From positions 1 through 64,000 of the forward strand of contig NZ_JAEDAK010000016.1 in assembly GCF_016093275.1 (NCBI RefSeq): a stretch of DNA of 64,000 nucleotides. Direction: 5' to 3'. The DNA comes from Inhella proteolytica. GTDB taxonomy: Bacteria; Pseudomonadota; Gammaproteobacteria; Burkholderiales; Burkholderiaceae_C. A program made the position numbers and the translations under genes. Under the pieces are notes generated by a model, which saw only the letters and a program-made list of their open reading frames with translations, was not told the origin of the DNA and made no database searches. Positions 57,399 to 64,000 of this stretch are shown piece after piece; within the stretch, counting starts at the first letter, position 1; each line of letters opens with the position of its first letter.

Positions 57399-58283
57399 AT
57401 GGAGACACGCCCTGCCGGCCGCCGCAGCAGATCCAGCCGGATGGTGCTGGCCCTGCTGTCGCTGGCCTGCGCGCTGCCGGCCTGGGCCGCCGAGCGCTTG
57501 GTGTGGGCCGGCTCGCCCTATGCGCCGATGGCCATTGCGTCGGGTCCGCTGAAGGGTCAGGGCTATGTGGACCGCATGATTGCCGAAGTGTTGCAGCCCG
57601 GTCTGCCGCAGTTCCGCCACGAGCAGATGCAGGTCTCGCCCAACCGCCTGGAATTGGAGCTGCTGCGCACCGACATCGCCGTCTGCAGCCCGGCCATGAG
57701 CAAGGCGCCGCAGCGCCTGGAACGCTACCGCTACACCCAGCCTCTGTTCCGCTTCCTGCCGGCCGGGGTGGTGCTGCGGCGCGAGCAGGCGCTGCGCAGC
57801 GGGCCTGGGCCGCTGGCGCTGCAGCAACTGCTCGCCCAGGGCCTGCGCTTCGGCGTGGTGGGCTATCGCGCCTACGGGCCACGCGTGGATGCCCTGCTGG
57901 AGCGCCATGAAGCCCAGCGCCAACGTTTCATCCTCAGCCAGTCCAACCAGGCCGTGCTGGCCATGCTGGCGCGCGGTCATGGCGTCGATGCCGTGCTCGT
58001 CTACGGCTTCGAGCTGCGCCACTTCGCCTTGCAGCAGCCCGAGCTGGGCGCCGAGCTGGTGTGGCGCCCGCTGCAGGAGCTCGACGACACCCAGCTCTCC
58101 TACACCGCCTGCTCGCGCAACCCGGCGGGCGAGCGCGCGGCCCGGGCCATCGACGCGCTGCTGCAGCAGCCGGGCGTGCGCGAGCGACTCCAGGGCCTGT
58201 ACGAGGCCTGGCTGGATGAGGAAGGCCAGCGCCAGCTGCAGGCGCTGCGCCAGCGCATGGAAGCGCAGTTCTGGCAGGAGTGA
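57399..58283 (+). CDS. periplasmic solute-binding-like protein
   Basis: A 294-residue protein with a signal peptide (about 14-30, ending LPAWAAE) and a bilobal family 3-like body. RLVWAGSPYAPMAIASGPLKGQGYVDRMI is the N-terminal strand and ligand loop, VCSPAMSKAPQRLERYRYT matches the first-lobe pattern, and FGVVGYRAYGPRV is the crossover. No ABC subunits are nearby, so it may be an orphan binding protein as at 35553. The gene has no obvious ribosome site; CACAAATGG surrounds the ATG. Confidence 0.78.
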   Translation: METRPAGRRSRSSRMVLALLSLACALPAWAAERLVWAGSPYAPMAIASGPLKGQGYVDRMIAEVLQPGLPQFRHEQMQVSPNRLELELLRTDIAVCSPAMSKAPQRLERYRYTQPLFRFLPAGVVLRREQALRSGPGPLALQQLLAQGLRFGVVGYRAYGPRVDALLERHEAQRQRFILSQSNQAVLAMLARGHGVDAVLVYGFELRHFALQQPELGAELVWRPLQELDDTQLSYTACSRNPAGERAARAIDALLQQPGVRERLQGLYEAWLDEEGQRQLQALRQRMEAQFWQE

Positions 58284-58341
58284 GCCGCCCGCAAGGGGGT
58301 GTCTGTAGGGTTCTCCGCGCCTCCACTGCCGATCTCTGCAT

Positions 58342-58353
58342 ATTGGATCCAAT
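58342..58353. promoter_or_regulatory. VanR/GntR-like operator palindrome
   Basis: ATTGGATCCAAT is a perfect 12-bp palindrome in an otherwise GC-rich 180-base gap, about 110 bases before the AmpG-like transporter. It is identical to the operator I know for the GntR-family repressor VanR of Caulobacter. Such a site points to control by a GntR/FadR-type regulator that is not encoded in this window. Confidence 0.7.
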
Positions 58354-58462
58354 GGGAAGGATCCCTCGTCCGATCGCGTAGCGGGGCGGCCCCAAGCCGC
58401 CCGCCCGGGACTCTGGCGCTGCCCAGAATCGCGCCCCGCTCGGCTTTCCTCGGGGCCCGCTC

Positions 58463-60139
58463 ATGCGCCTTCCCAATCTGCTCGCCAGCCGCCACGGCCG
58501 GCTGCTGGCCTTCTTCCTGCTCTACGTCACCGAAGGCATTCCGCTGGGCTTCGCTGCCACGGCCGTGGCCACCCAGCTGCGCCGCTACGGCGTGGGCCCG
58601 GCCGAGATCGGCGCCTTCGTCGCCTCCTTCTACCTGCCCTGGGCCTTCAAATGGGCCTTCGGGCCGATGGTGGACGTGTTCCGCTCGACGCGCTTCGGCC
58701 ACCGCCGCGCCTGGATCCTCGGCACCCAGCTGATGATGGCGTTGACCCTGCTGGCGCTGATGGCCGTGCCCTTGCCGACGGGCCTGGGCCTGTTCACCGC
58801 CATCCTGCTGGTGCACAACGCCTTCGGCGCGCTGCAGGACGTGGCGATCGACTCCCTGGCCTGCACCACGCTGCAGCCCGAGGAACGCGGCCTGGGCAAC
58901 GGCCTGATGTTCGCCGGCGCCGCCCTGGGAACGGCGCTGGGCGGCAGCGGCGTGCTGTTCCTGAGCGGCTGGACCGGCTTCAGCTTCACCTTCGTCTTCG
59001 TCGCCGCCGCGATCCTGGCCGTGACGGCCAGCGTGGTGTGGCCCCTGCGCGAGGCGCCCGGCCTGCTGGATGCACCGCCGCCCGCCGGCTGGCGCAGTGC
59101 CGGGCGCGAAATGCAGCGCTTCGCCGGCGATGTCTTCCGAGCCTTCCTGGGCACGCGCGGCGCCTTTGCCGCGCTCGGCTTCGCGCTGCTGCCGGTGGGC
59201 GCCATGGCCCTGGGCCTGGCCCTGCAGTCCAACCTGGCGGTGGAGCTGGGCATGGACGACGCCCAGATCGGCTGGCTCAGCCTGGCCACCCAGGTGGTGA
59301 TGGCGGCCTTCATGGTGTTGGGCGGCCACTTGGGCGACCGCCTGGGCCGGCGCGGCACCCTGGCCGTCTACATCCTCGGCATGGCCCCGCCCACGCTTTA
59401 CCTGGCCTGGGCGCTGCAGCAGGCCGGCTACATCTGGCCCAGCAGCACGCCCACGCCCCAGCCCGCGCTGCAGCTGGCGTTGTGGGTGGCCTCGATGGGC
59501 TACTCGGTCTTCCAGGGCCTGATGTACGGCACCCGTGCTGCGCTCTTCATGGACGTGACCAACCCGCGCCTGGCCGCCACCCAGTTCACCGCCTACATGG
59601 CGTTGATGAACTTGGCGATCGCCTTTTCATCCAACTGGCTGGGCCTGGCCACCGAACTGCTCGGCTATCCGCTGACCCTGTTGCTGGACGCGCTGACCGG
59701 CCTGCTCTGCCTGGCCCTGCTGCCGGCCCTGCGCGCCCAGCCCGGCCTGGTGCACGACGGCCGCGCCGAAGCCCGAGCACGCCGTTGCGCGCTCGCGCTG
59801 GGCCTGCTCTGCCTGGCCTGGCTGCCCTGCAGCCTGCAGCTGCCGCAGTTCGGCAAGGCCCAGCCCCTGATCCACACGGTCTTCACCCTGGTCTTCGTGG
59901 CCTCGGCCCTGGTCCTGCTGGCCGGCCGCGCCGAGCTGGGCCGCGCGCGCCGCCTGGTGGCCTGGCTGGCGCCGCTGCTGCTGGCGCTGCCGGCGCGGCG
60001 CTGGCTGCCGGCCCTCGATTGGCCGCCGCTGGTCAGTGCCCTGCAAGGCCTGAGTCTGCTGCTGCCGTTGGCGGCCGGTCTGTTGCTGCTCGGCTTAGGG
60101 ATGCGCAGTTGGCAGGGCCTGGCTCCGCAGCCGGCCTAG
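58463..60139 (+). CDS. AmpG-like MFS transporter
   Basis: A 558-residue inner-membrane protein with about 12-14 helices. The N-terminal half resembles the AmpG/SLC33 group: LYVTEGIPLGFAATAVATQLRRYGVGPAEIGAFVASFYLPWAFKWAFGPMVD and the LQDVAIDSLACTTLQPEERGLGNGLMFAGAALG block. AmpG imports anhydromuropeptides, but this group is broad and the substrate is open. The last 130 residues add extra helices. The gene carries an upstream VanR-like palindrome. Its stop overlaps the convergent amidotransferase by four bases. Confidence 0.85.
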   Translation: MRLPNLLASRHGRLLAFFLLYVTEGIPLGFAATAVATQLRRYGVGPAEIGAFVASFYLPWAFKWAFGPMVDVFRSTRFGHRRAWILGTQLMMALTLLALMAVPLPTGLGLFTAILLVHNAFGALQDVAIDSLACTTLQPEERGLGNGLMFAGAALGTALGGSGVLFLSGWTGFSFTFVFVAAAILAVTASVVWPLREAPGLLDAPPPAGWRSAGREMQRFAGDVFRAFLGTRGAFAALGFALLPVGAMALGLALQSNLAVELGMDDAQIGWLSLATQVVMAAFMVLGGHLGDRLGRRGTLAVYILGMAPPTLYLAWALQQAGYIWPSSTPTPQPALQLALWVASMGYSVFQGLMYGTRAALFMDVTNPRLAATQFTAYMALMNLAIAFSSNWLGLATELLGYPLTLLLDALTGLLCLALLPALRAQPGLVHDGRAEARARRCALALGLLCLAWLPCSLQLPQFGKAQPLIHTVFTLVFVASALVLLAGRAELGRARRLVAWLAPLLLALPARRWLPALDWPPLVSALQGLSLLLPLAAGLLLLGLGMRSWQGLAPQPA

Positions 60140-60828
60140 GGCCAGGTGCTGCGCCAGTCGTCCAACCAGGGGTAGAACCAGCCCGCCACTCGGCGCTGGC
60201 GCTGCCCAGCGGCCCCGCGCGGCAGCGGGCAGTCGGCGCCAAAGCCGCGGTGCAGGGCGCGCAGGCTGTGGCCATCCCACTCAGGGTGGAACTGCAGCGC
60301 GCGCTGGTGGCGGCCACGCGCAAAGCCCTGGCAGGGCCAGGCCGCGCTGCGGCCCAGGCTGTGGCAGCCGGGCGGGGGTGCGGCAAAACCCTCCTCATGC
60401 CATTGCAGGGCTGCAAGGCTTTGGCCGTCCGCCAGTTCCACCTGTGTCCAGCCCTGCTCGGGCTCAGGCAGCGCGCGGATGGGCGCGCCGAGCGCGCTGG
60501 CCATCAGCTGGGCACCCAGGCAGATGCCCAGACAGGGCAGGTCTGCTTGCAGCCAGGCGCGCAGGGATTGCTGCTCGGCGCGTAGCCAGGCCGGCGCGCG
60601 GTCCAGCATCCAAGGCCCACCGAGCAGGATCAGGGCCTGCCAGCCCTGGGCTTGCAGAGCGAGCGGGCCGGCGGCGAACAAGGCCTCGGCGCGATGGATT
60701 TCCAGCTGGAAACCGCGCCGTCTCGCCCAGCTCGCCAAGCGCCCCGGCCCCTCGGCCGCATGCTGCTGCAGCAGGCCGATGCGTGGCGTCCCGCTCAGGT
60801 CAGATCCCCTGTTTCCTGGTACAGCCAT
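60136..60828 (-). CDS. class I glutamine amidotransferase-like protein
   Basis: A 230-residue GATase1 domain protein. The nucleophile Cys is in LGICLGAQLMA, and the His-Glu pair is in LQFHPEWDGH. The oxyanion strand is LILLGGPWMLD. There is no synthetase domain, so it may be a stand-alone GMP-synthase-like amidotransferase or peptidase of unknown substrate. The ATG used (MAVPGNRG) lies 34 bases inside the end of the upstream Tat-exported protein gene; no later start is available. Confidence 0.83.
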   Translation of the reverse strand: MAVPGNRGSDLSGTPRIGLLQQHAAEGPGRLASWARRRGFQLEIHRAEALFAAGPLALQAQGWQALILLGGPWMLDRAPAWLRAEQQSLRAWLQADLPCLGICLGAQLMASALGAPIRALPEPEQGWTQVELADGQSLAALQWHEEGFAAPPPGCHSLGRSAAWPCQGFARGRHQRALQFHPEWDGHSLRALHRGFGADCPLPRGAAGQRQRRVAGWFYPWLDDWRSTWP

Positions 60829-61505
60829 TGCAGTGCGGTCTTGGGGGTGAGGCCGGCAGATTGCAGCGCGGCCTGCAGCCGTTGCGGCTGCGGTGCCTGC
60901 AGGCCGCCGCCGGGCAGGCTGAGCAGGCGGCGCGGGGCGCCCACAGTGCGGGACTGGAAGCGGCCGACCAGGTCGATGTCCGGCCGCTGCTCCAACCATT
61001 TGACGAGAAAGCGCTCCTGCCCCTGGCCGAAGCAGAAGAAGCGTTGCTGCGCCGCCTGGTGCGGGCGCGGGTCCAGGCGGTTGAAGAGCAGGACCTCGTC
61101 GACCGCCCAGGCCGCGCCGGGCCGCAGCAGCGGGCCGCCGCGCTCGAAATGGCTCTCGTGCAGATTGGCCTGGAAGCCGCCCAGGGCCTGCGCGTGGCCG
61201 GGCTGCAGGCGGTTCAGGTCAAAGCGCTCGGGCTCCAACGTCAGATAGCCCGGGCCGCGCGCCAGGCGCTGGCGCACTTGGCTCTCCAACCCGGCTTCGG
61301 TGGCGCGCAGGCGCAGGAGCACCTGCACATCGTGGGGGCTGTGGAACATCGGCAGGTGCGAGGCATACAGGCCCTCCAGGCCACCGAACAACAGCATGCC
61401 GTGCAGGCCGGGACGGTCGGCCTCGGCATGGGCGGTACGTGAGCCCAGCCAGGGCAGGGCGGTGCCCAGGGCGAGCAGCTGGCGGCGTGCGGGGGAATGA
61501 AGCAT
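60795..61505 (-). CDS. Tat-exported hypothetical protein
   Basis: A 236-residue protein with a twin-arginine-like signal (SPARRQLLALGTALPWLGSRTAHAE). The mature part has no recognised domain; it contains DVQVLLRLRATEAGLESQVRQRLARGPGYLTLEPERFDLN and FFCFGQGQERFLVKWLEQRPDIDLVGRF. A Tat signal often means a folded or cofactor-bearing protein. The ATG chosen has GAGG nine bases ahead; an ATG at 61514 is possible. It is divergent from the LysR-type gene and overlaps the amidotransferase gene. Confidence 0.68.
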   Translation of the reverse strand: MLHSPARRQLLALGTALPWLGSRTAHAEADRPGLHGMLLFGGLEGLYASHLPMFHSPHDVQVLLRLRATEAGLESQVRQRLARGPGYLTLEPERFDLNRLQPGHAQALGGFQANLHESHFERGGPLLRPGAAWAVDEVLLFNRLDPRPHQAAQQRFFCFGQGQERFLVKWLEQRPDIDLVGRFQSRTVGAPRRLLSLPGGGLQAPQPQRLQAALQSAGLTPKTALQWLYQETGDLT

Positions 61506-61519
61506 GGCCGGCATCCTCG

Positions 61520-61531
61520 TGTGTGCACACA
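61520..61531. promoter_or_regulatory. palindrome between the Tat protein and LysR genes
   Basis: TGTGTGCACACA is a perfect 12-bp palindrome in the 65-base divergent gap. An adjacent, less regular ATAGTCAACGATCAT could be the LysR site. Either may regulate both genes. Confidence 0.45.
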
Positions 61532-61570
61532 TGCCCGGCAAGCAACGAATAGTCAACGATCATTGCCGCC

Positions 61571-62461
61571 ATGGAACTGAACGATCTGCGCCTGTTCGCT
61601 TGTGCGGCCCGGCATACCAGCCTGCAGCAGGCGGCTGCGGAGCTGCACCTGACGCCCTCGGCCCTCTCCAAGGCCATCAAGCGCCTGGAGCAGAGCCTGC
61701 GCACGCCGCTGTTCGAGCGCCAGGGCAAGGGCCTGCTGCTGAACGAGGCCGGCGCGCGCCTGCAGCAGCGCGCCCTGGCCTTGCTGCATTTGGCTGAGCA
61801 GACGCGCGCCGAGTTCGCCGGCGCCGCCCATGCGGTGGATTGCCGCCTGGCCGGCCCGGCCCTGCTGCTGGCGCGCTATGCCCCCGCGGCCGCCGCCGCA
61901 CTGCAGGGCCTGGGCAGCGCCGCGCGCCTGCGCCTGCTCGATCTGTTCGAGCTCGAAGCCCTGCAGGCCCTGCAGCGCGGCGAGGCGGATTTCGCGCTCG
62001 TCAGCGCCGCTGTGCTGGCTGGCGATGCAGCGCCCGCCGGCCTGGCCCGCCTTGCGCTGGAAACCCTGCCCATGCGCCTGGGCCTGGCGCCGCAGCATCC
62101 GCTGGCCGCCGCACGCAATGTGGGCGCCACTGAACTGGAGCAAGCCGATTTCGTCTGCCCCACGCGCTCGCTGTTCTGCGGCCTGCGCCGCGGCCCGGGC
62201 TCGGACGGCTGGCGCGACGAGGCCCTGCCGCGCCGCATCCGCTACCGCGTCGACGACCTGCACAGCCTCCTGACCTTGGTGCGCAGCGGCCACGCCTTGG
62301 CCTATCTGCCCGAGTTTTTGATCCAGCAGGAAGGCCTGCAGGCCAAGCCCCTGCGCGGCGCGCCCTTCCACTGCGAGGAACAGGCCTTGCTGCTCTGGCG
62401 CCCGGCGGCGGCGATGGGGTGGCAGGCGCGTTGGGTGGAGGGACTGCGGGGTTTGATCTAG
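61571..62461 (+). CDS. LysR-family transcriptional regulator
   Basis: A 296-residue regulator. The N-terminal winged helix is MELNDLRLFACAARHTSLQQAAAELHLTPSALSKAIKRLEQSLRTPLFERQGKG, followed by a linker helix and an effector domain with LEQADFVCPTRSLFCGLRRG and a HSLLTLVRSGHALAYLPEFL block. It is divergent from the Tat-exported protein gene, which by the usual LysR rule is its likely target. No ribosome site is clear. Confidence 0.9.
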   Translation: MELNDLRLFACAARHTSLQQAAAELHLTPSALSKAIKRLEQSLRTPLFERQGKGLLLNEAGARLQQRALALLHLAEQTRAEFAGAAHAVDCRLAGPALLLARYAPAAAAALQGLGSAARLRLLDLFELEALQALQRGEADFALVSAAVLAGDAAPAGLARLALETLPMRLGLAPQHPLAAARNVGATELEQADFVCPTRSLFCGLRRGPGSDGWRDEALPRRIRYRVDDLHSLLTLVRSGHALAYLPEFLIQQEGLQAKPLRGAPFHCEEQALLLWRPAAAMGWQARWVEGLRGLI

Positions 62462-62485
62462 TGTTGTGTCGAGTCCTGAAAGCCC

Positions 62486-62712
62486 GCAGGGGCTTCACCC
62501 CTGCACCCGACCTTCTTTCTTTGCCTCGCCAAAGAAAGAAGGCAAAGAAAAGCGACCCCGATGCCAGCGCCCCTGGCCGTGCCAGGGGTTCCCTGCGGTG
62601 CGCGAAGAGCGGGCCCCGGCCCAAAACTCACTGCGTTCGCTGCGCTCACTCCGTTCAGACAGTTGGGCCGAGTCAGTGCTTGATGCGCGCTGCGCGCGCG
62701 GGCCCGCTCTTC
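62486..62712. repeat. structured non-coding element with four inverted repeats
   Basis: Four perfect inverted repeats follow one another: GCAGGGG / CCCCTGC (loop CTTCA); CCTTCTTTCTTTG / CAAAGAAAGAAGG (13 bp, loop CCTCGC); CCCCTGGC / GCCAGGGG (loop CGT); and GAAGAGCGGGCCC at 62604 with GGGCCCGCTCTTC at 62700 (13 bp, 83 bases apart). Inside the last lies a CACTGCGTTCGCTGCGCTCACTCCG-type repetitive run. No coding potential is convincing. It resembles a dispersed intergenic element I recall from beta- and gammaproteobacteria, unverified. Confidence 0.75.
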
Positions 62713-62910
62713 TGTGCTCCTCGGCTTGGCATAGGGGCAACTCCAAACAGCCAGCAGCCGAACAGCCCGGACTTCAATCAGCGCGCCGTCTCCCGGCTGC
62801 TCAAGGTGCTACCTCAATGCGCTGCAGAGCAGCGCAACTTGACTGGGCGGCGTGCGCCAGCACGTGTTGCCAAACTGACCAAGCTCACGCGAGTCGAATG
62901 GCGCGTGCTG
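62713..62910. other. non-coding stretch without recognised genes
   Basis: The sequence is more mixed in base composition than neighbouring genes. Open frames exist, but none has a plausible start, ribosome site or recognisable protein pattern. I see no RNA gene in it. It may be gene debris beside the structured element. Confidence 0.5.
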
Positions 62911-63228
62911 CTAGGCGTATGCACGCGCGAGCACCGCCAGCCCGAGTGCGATGAGGAACGATGCCGACGCCAAGAACGCTGTCAAAACCCAACCGTAGCG
63001 AACCCTGGCAAAAGGCTGCTCCGGCAGATTGGCCACCGAAAGCAGGATCGCTACGAGGCGATTTGAGTTGGGTTTCGTCTTCGTATCCACCATCACAACG
63101 ACGGCCAAGATGGCAGCCAGGACTGCAGCCGTCGCTGCTATTGGTGCGAGCCAGGGCGGCGGAAGTGTGTAGACGGCCGCCACGCCAGCGCCCATTGAGC
63201 CCATGATGGAGGCGACGACCCGGGCCAT
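62911..63228 (-). CDS. small hypothetical membrane protein
   Basis: A 105-residue protein with three hydrophobic segments (about 5-25, LAPIAATAAVLAAILAVVVMV near 27-47, and WVLTAFLASASFLIALGLAVLA near 80-102) and a polar loop with TKTKPNSNR. No family recognised. It begins ten bases after the FAD oxidoreductase stop on the same strand, supporting expression. Codons are less GC-biased than those of the upstream gene. Confidence 0.6.
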   Translation of the reverse strand: MARVVASIMGSMGAGVAAVYTLPPPWLAPIAATAAVLAAILAVVVMVDTKTKPNSNRLVAILLSVANLPEQPFARVRYGWVLTAFLASASFLIALGLAVLARAYA

Positions 63229-63238
63229 CTTCAGATGC

Positions 63239-64000
63239 CTAGCTGTCCAGCCCCAGCATCACCCGCCCCAGCGCCTCGGCCACCTCGATGCCATCGACCC
63301 CCGCCGACATGATGCCGCCGGCGTACCCGGCGCCCTCGCCGGCCGGATAGAGGCCGCGCACATTCAGGCTCTGGTAGTCCTTGCCGCGCGTGATGCGCAG
63401 CGGCGAGGAGGTGCGGGTCTCGACCCCGGTCAGCACGGCGTCCGGGCGGTCGAAGCCGCGGATCTGGCGGCCGAAGGCGGGCAGGGCCTCGCGGATGGCT
63501 TCGAGCACGTAGTCGGGCAGGCTGCCGCGGCCCTTCTGGGCCAGGTTCGTCAGCGTGATGCCGGGCTTGTACGAGGGCTCGACCTCGCCGAGCACGGTGC
63601 TGGCCTGGCGCTTGAGGAAGTCGCCCACCAGGCCGCCGGGCGCGCGGTAGCCGCCGCCGCCCAGTTCGTAGGCGCGCGATTCCCAGATGCGCTGGAAGGC
63701 CATGCCGTCGAGCGGATTCACCGGGCCTTCGGTCTTGCCGTCCTGGCGGTAATCCTGCGGGTTGATGCCGACGACGATGCCGGCATTGGCATTGCGCTCG
63801 GCGCGCGAGTACTGGCTCATGCCATTGGTGACCACGCGCTCCAGTTCCGAGGTGGCGGCCACCACGGTGCCGCCCGGGCACATGCAGAAGCTGTAGACCG
63901 ACCGGCCGTTCTTGGCGTGGTGCACGAGCTTGTAGTCGGCCGCGCCCAGGATGGGGTTGCCAGCGTTCGGCCCGAAACGGGCGGCGTCGATCAGGCTCTG
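63239..64000 (-). CDS. FAD-dependent oxidoreductase, C-terminal part
   Basis: The gene runs off the right edge; 253 residues of its C-terminal part are visible. The sequence FGPNAGNPILGAADYKLVHHA, SVYSFCMCPGGTVVAATSE, NGMSQYSRAERNANAG and GLYPAGEGAGYAGGIMSAGVDGIEVAEAL matches the family of uncharacterised FAD-dependent dehydrogenases with a conserved CPGG motif. The C-terminal GEGAGYAGGIMSAGVDG completes the FAD site. The N-terminal nucleotide-binding part lies outside the window. Physiological substrate unknown. Confidence 0.9.
   Translation of the reverse strand, partial: QSLIDAARFGPNAGNPILGAADYKLVHHAKNGRSVYSFCMCPGGTVVAATSELERVVTNGMSQYSRAERNANAGIVVGINPQDYRQDGKTEGPVNPLDGMAFQRIWESRAYELGGGGYRAPGGLVGDFLKRQASTVLGEVEPSYKPGITLTNLAQKGRGSLPDYVLEAIREALPAFGRQIRGFDRPDAVLTGVETRTSSPLRITRGKDYQSLNVRGLYPAGEGAGYAGGIMSAGVDGIEVAEALGRVMLGLDS

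Noticed and set aside
62419-63066. Possible plus-strand protein through the structured element
   Set aside because: It runs through several perfect inverted repeats, has no protein pattern, and overlaps the LysR end.

Overview
The window is a piece of a GC-rich betaproteobacterial chromosome. It most resembles the Burkholderiales, in the Rubrivivax/Leptothrix/Roseateles neighbourhood. The evidence is the strong G/C third-position codon bias, a complete dcw (division and cell wall) cluster in the canonical order, a GltIJKL-type uptake operon, DUF3025 and NYN-LOTUS genes, and a type A RNase P RNA. Species assignment is inference. I see no rRNA or tRNA genes, CRISPR array, transposase or prophage.

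Layout. (1) 1-4.7 kb: the end of a LuxR-type regulator, catalase-peroxidase katG, a ChaC-like glutathione-degrading enzyme, and small secreted proteins (cupin, NTF2-like). (2) 4.7-10.1 kb, minus strand: a D-threonine aldolase-like enzyme, a GFA-family zinc protein and a DOPA dioxygenase-like protein packed behind a large membrane HD-GYP cyclic-di-GMP phosphodiesterase, then a secreted unknown. (3) 10.2-18.1 kb: an EamA transporter, an SGNH esterase, a four-BACON-repeat lipoprotein, a FOXRED1-like oxidoreductase, an acyl-CoA thioesterase and an Atm1-like ABC exporter. (4) 18.1-22.3 kb: a LysR regulator and gltIJKL, with a sigma-54-like promoter ahead of gltI, a terminator-like hairpin between gltI and gltJ, and three consecutive hairpins after gltL. 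(5) 22.4-28.5 kb: a very large propeller-type sensor kinase overlapping a DUF4394 lipoprotein, then SRPBCC, rhodanese and small periplasmic proteins. (6) 28.5-34.2 kb: pyrC, a NYN-LOTUS RNA-binding protein, DUF3025, a secreted trypsin-like protease and a membrane FHA protein in one tightly overlapping run, followed by rnpB. (7) 34.3-37.7 kb: a Bcr/CflA-type drug transporter, a periplasmic solute-binding protein and an alpha-carbonic anhydrase. (8) 37.8-56.4 kb: mraZ-rsmH-ftsL-ftsI-murE-murF-mraY-murD-ftsW-murG-murC-ddl-ftsQ-ftsA-ftsZ, a clear intrinsic terminator, then lpxC. (9) 56.4-64 kb: a small membrane protein, a methyltransferase, a periplasmic binding protein, an AmpG-like transporter behind a VanR/GntR-like operator, a glutamine amidotransferase, a Tat-exported unknown and a divergent LysR regulator, a highly structured non-coding element, a small membrane protein and the end of a FAD-dependent oxidoreductase.

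How the genes work together. The dcw block supplies the whole cytoplasmic route from UDP-MurNAc to lipid II (MurC, D, E, F, MraY, MurG, Ddl), the septal synthase pair FtsW/FtsI and the division scaffold FtsL/Q/A/Z. MraZ-box-like repeats overlap the predicted first promoter. The glt operon is a complete acidic amino acid importer. I found no obvious multi-gene defence system. The most unusual observations are regulatory or structural: the VanR-like palindrome, the structured element at 62.5-62.7 kb, the triple hairpin after gltL, a shared GACAAT motif just ahead of rnpB, pyrC and lpxC, the changed codon usage of ftsA, the enlarged MurD and HD-GYP proteins, and a MurG lacking the usual HEQN motif.
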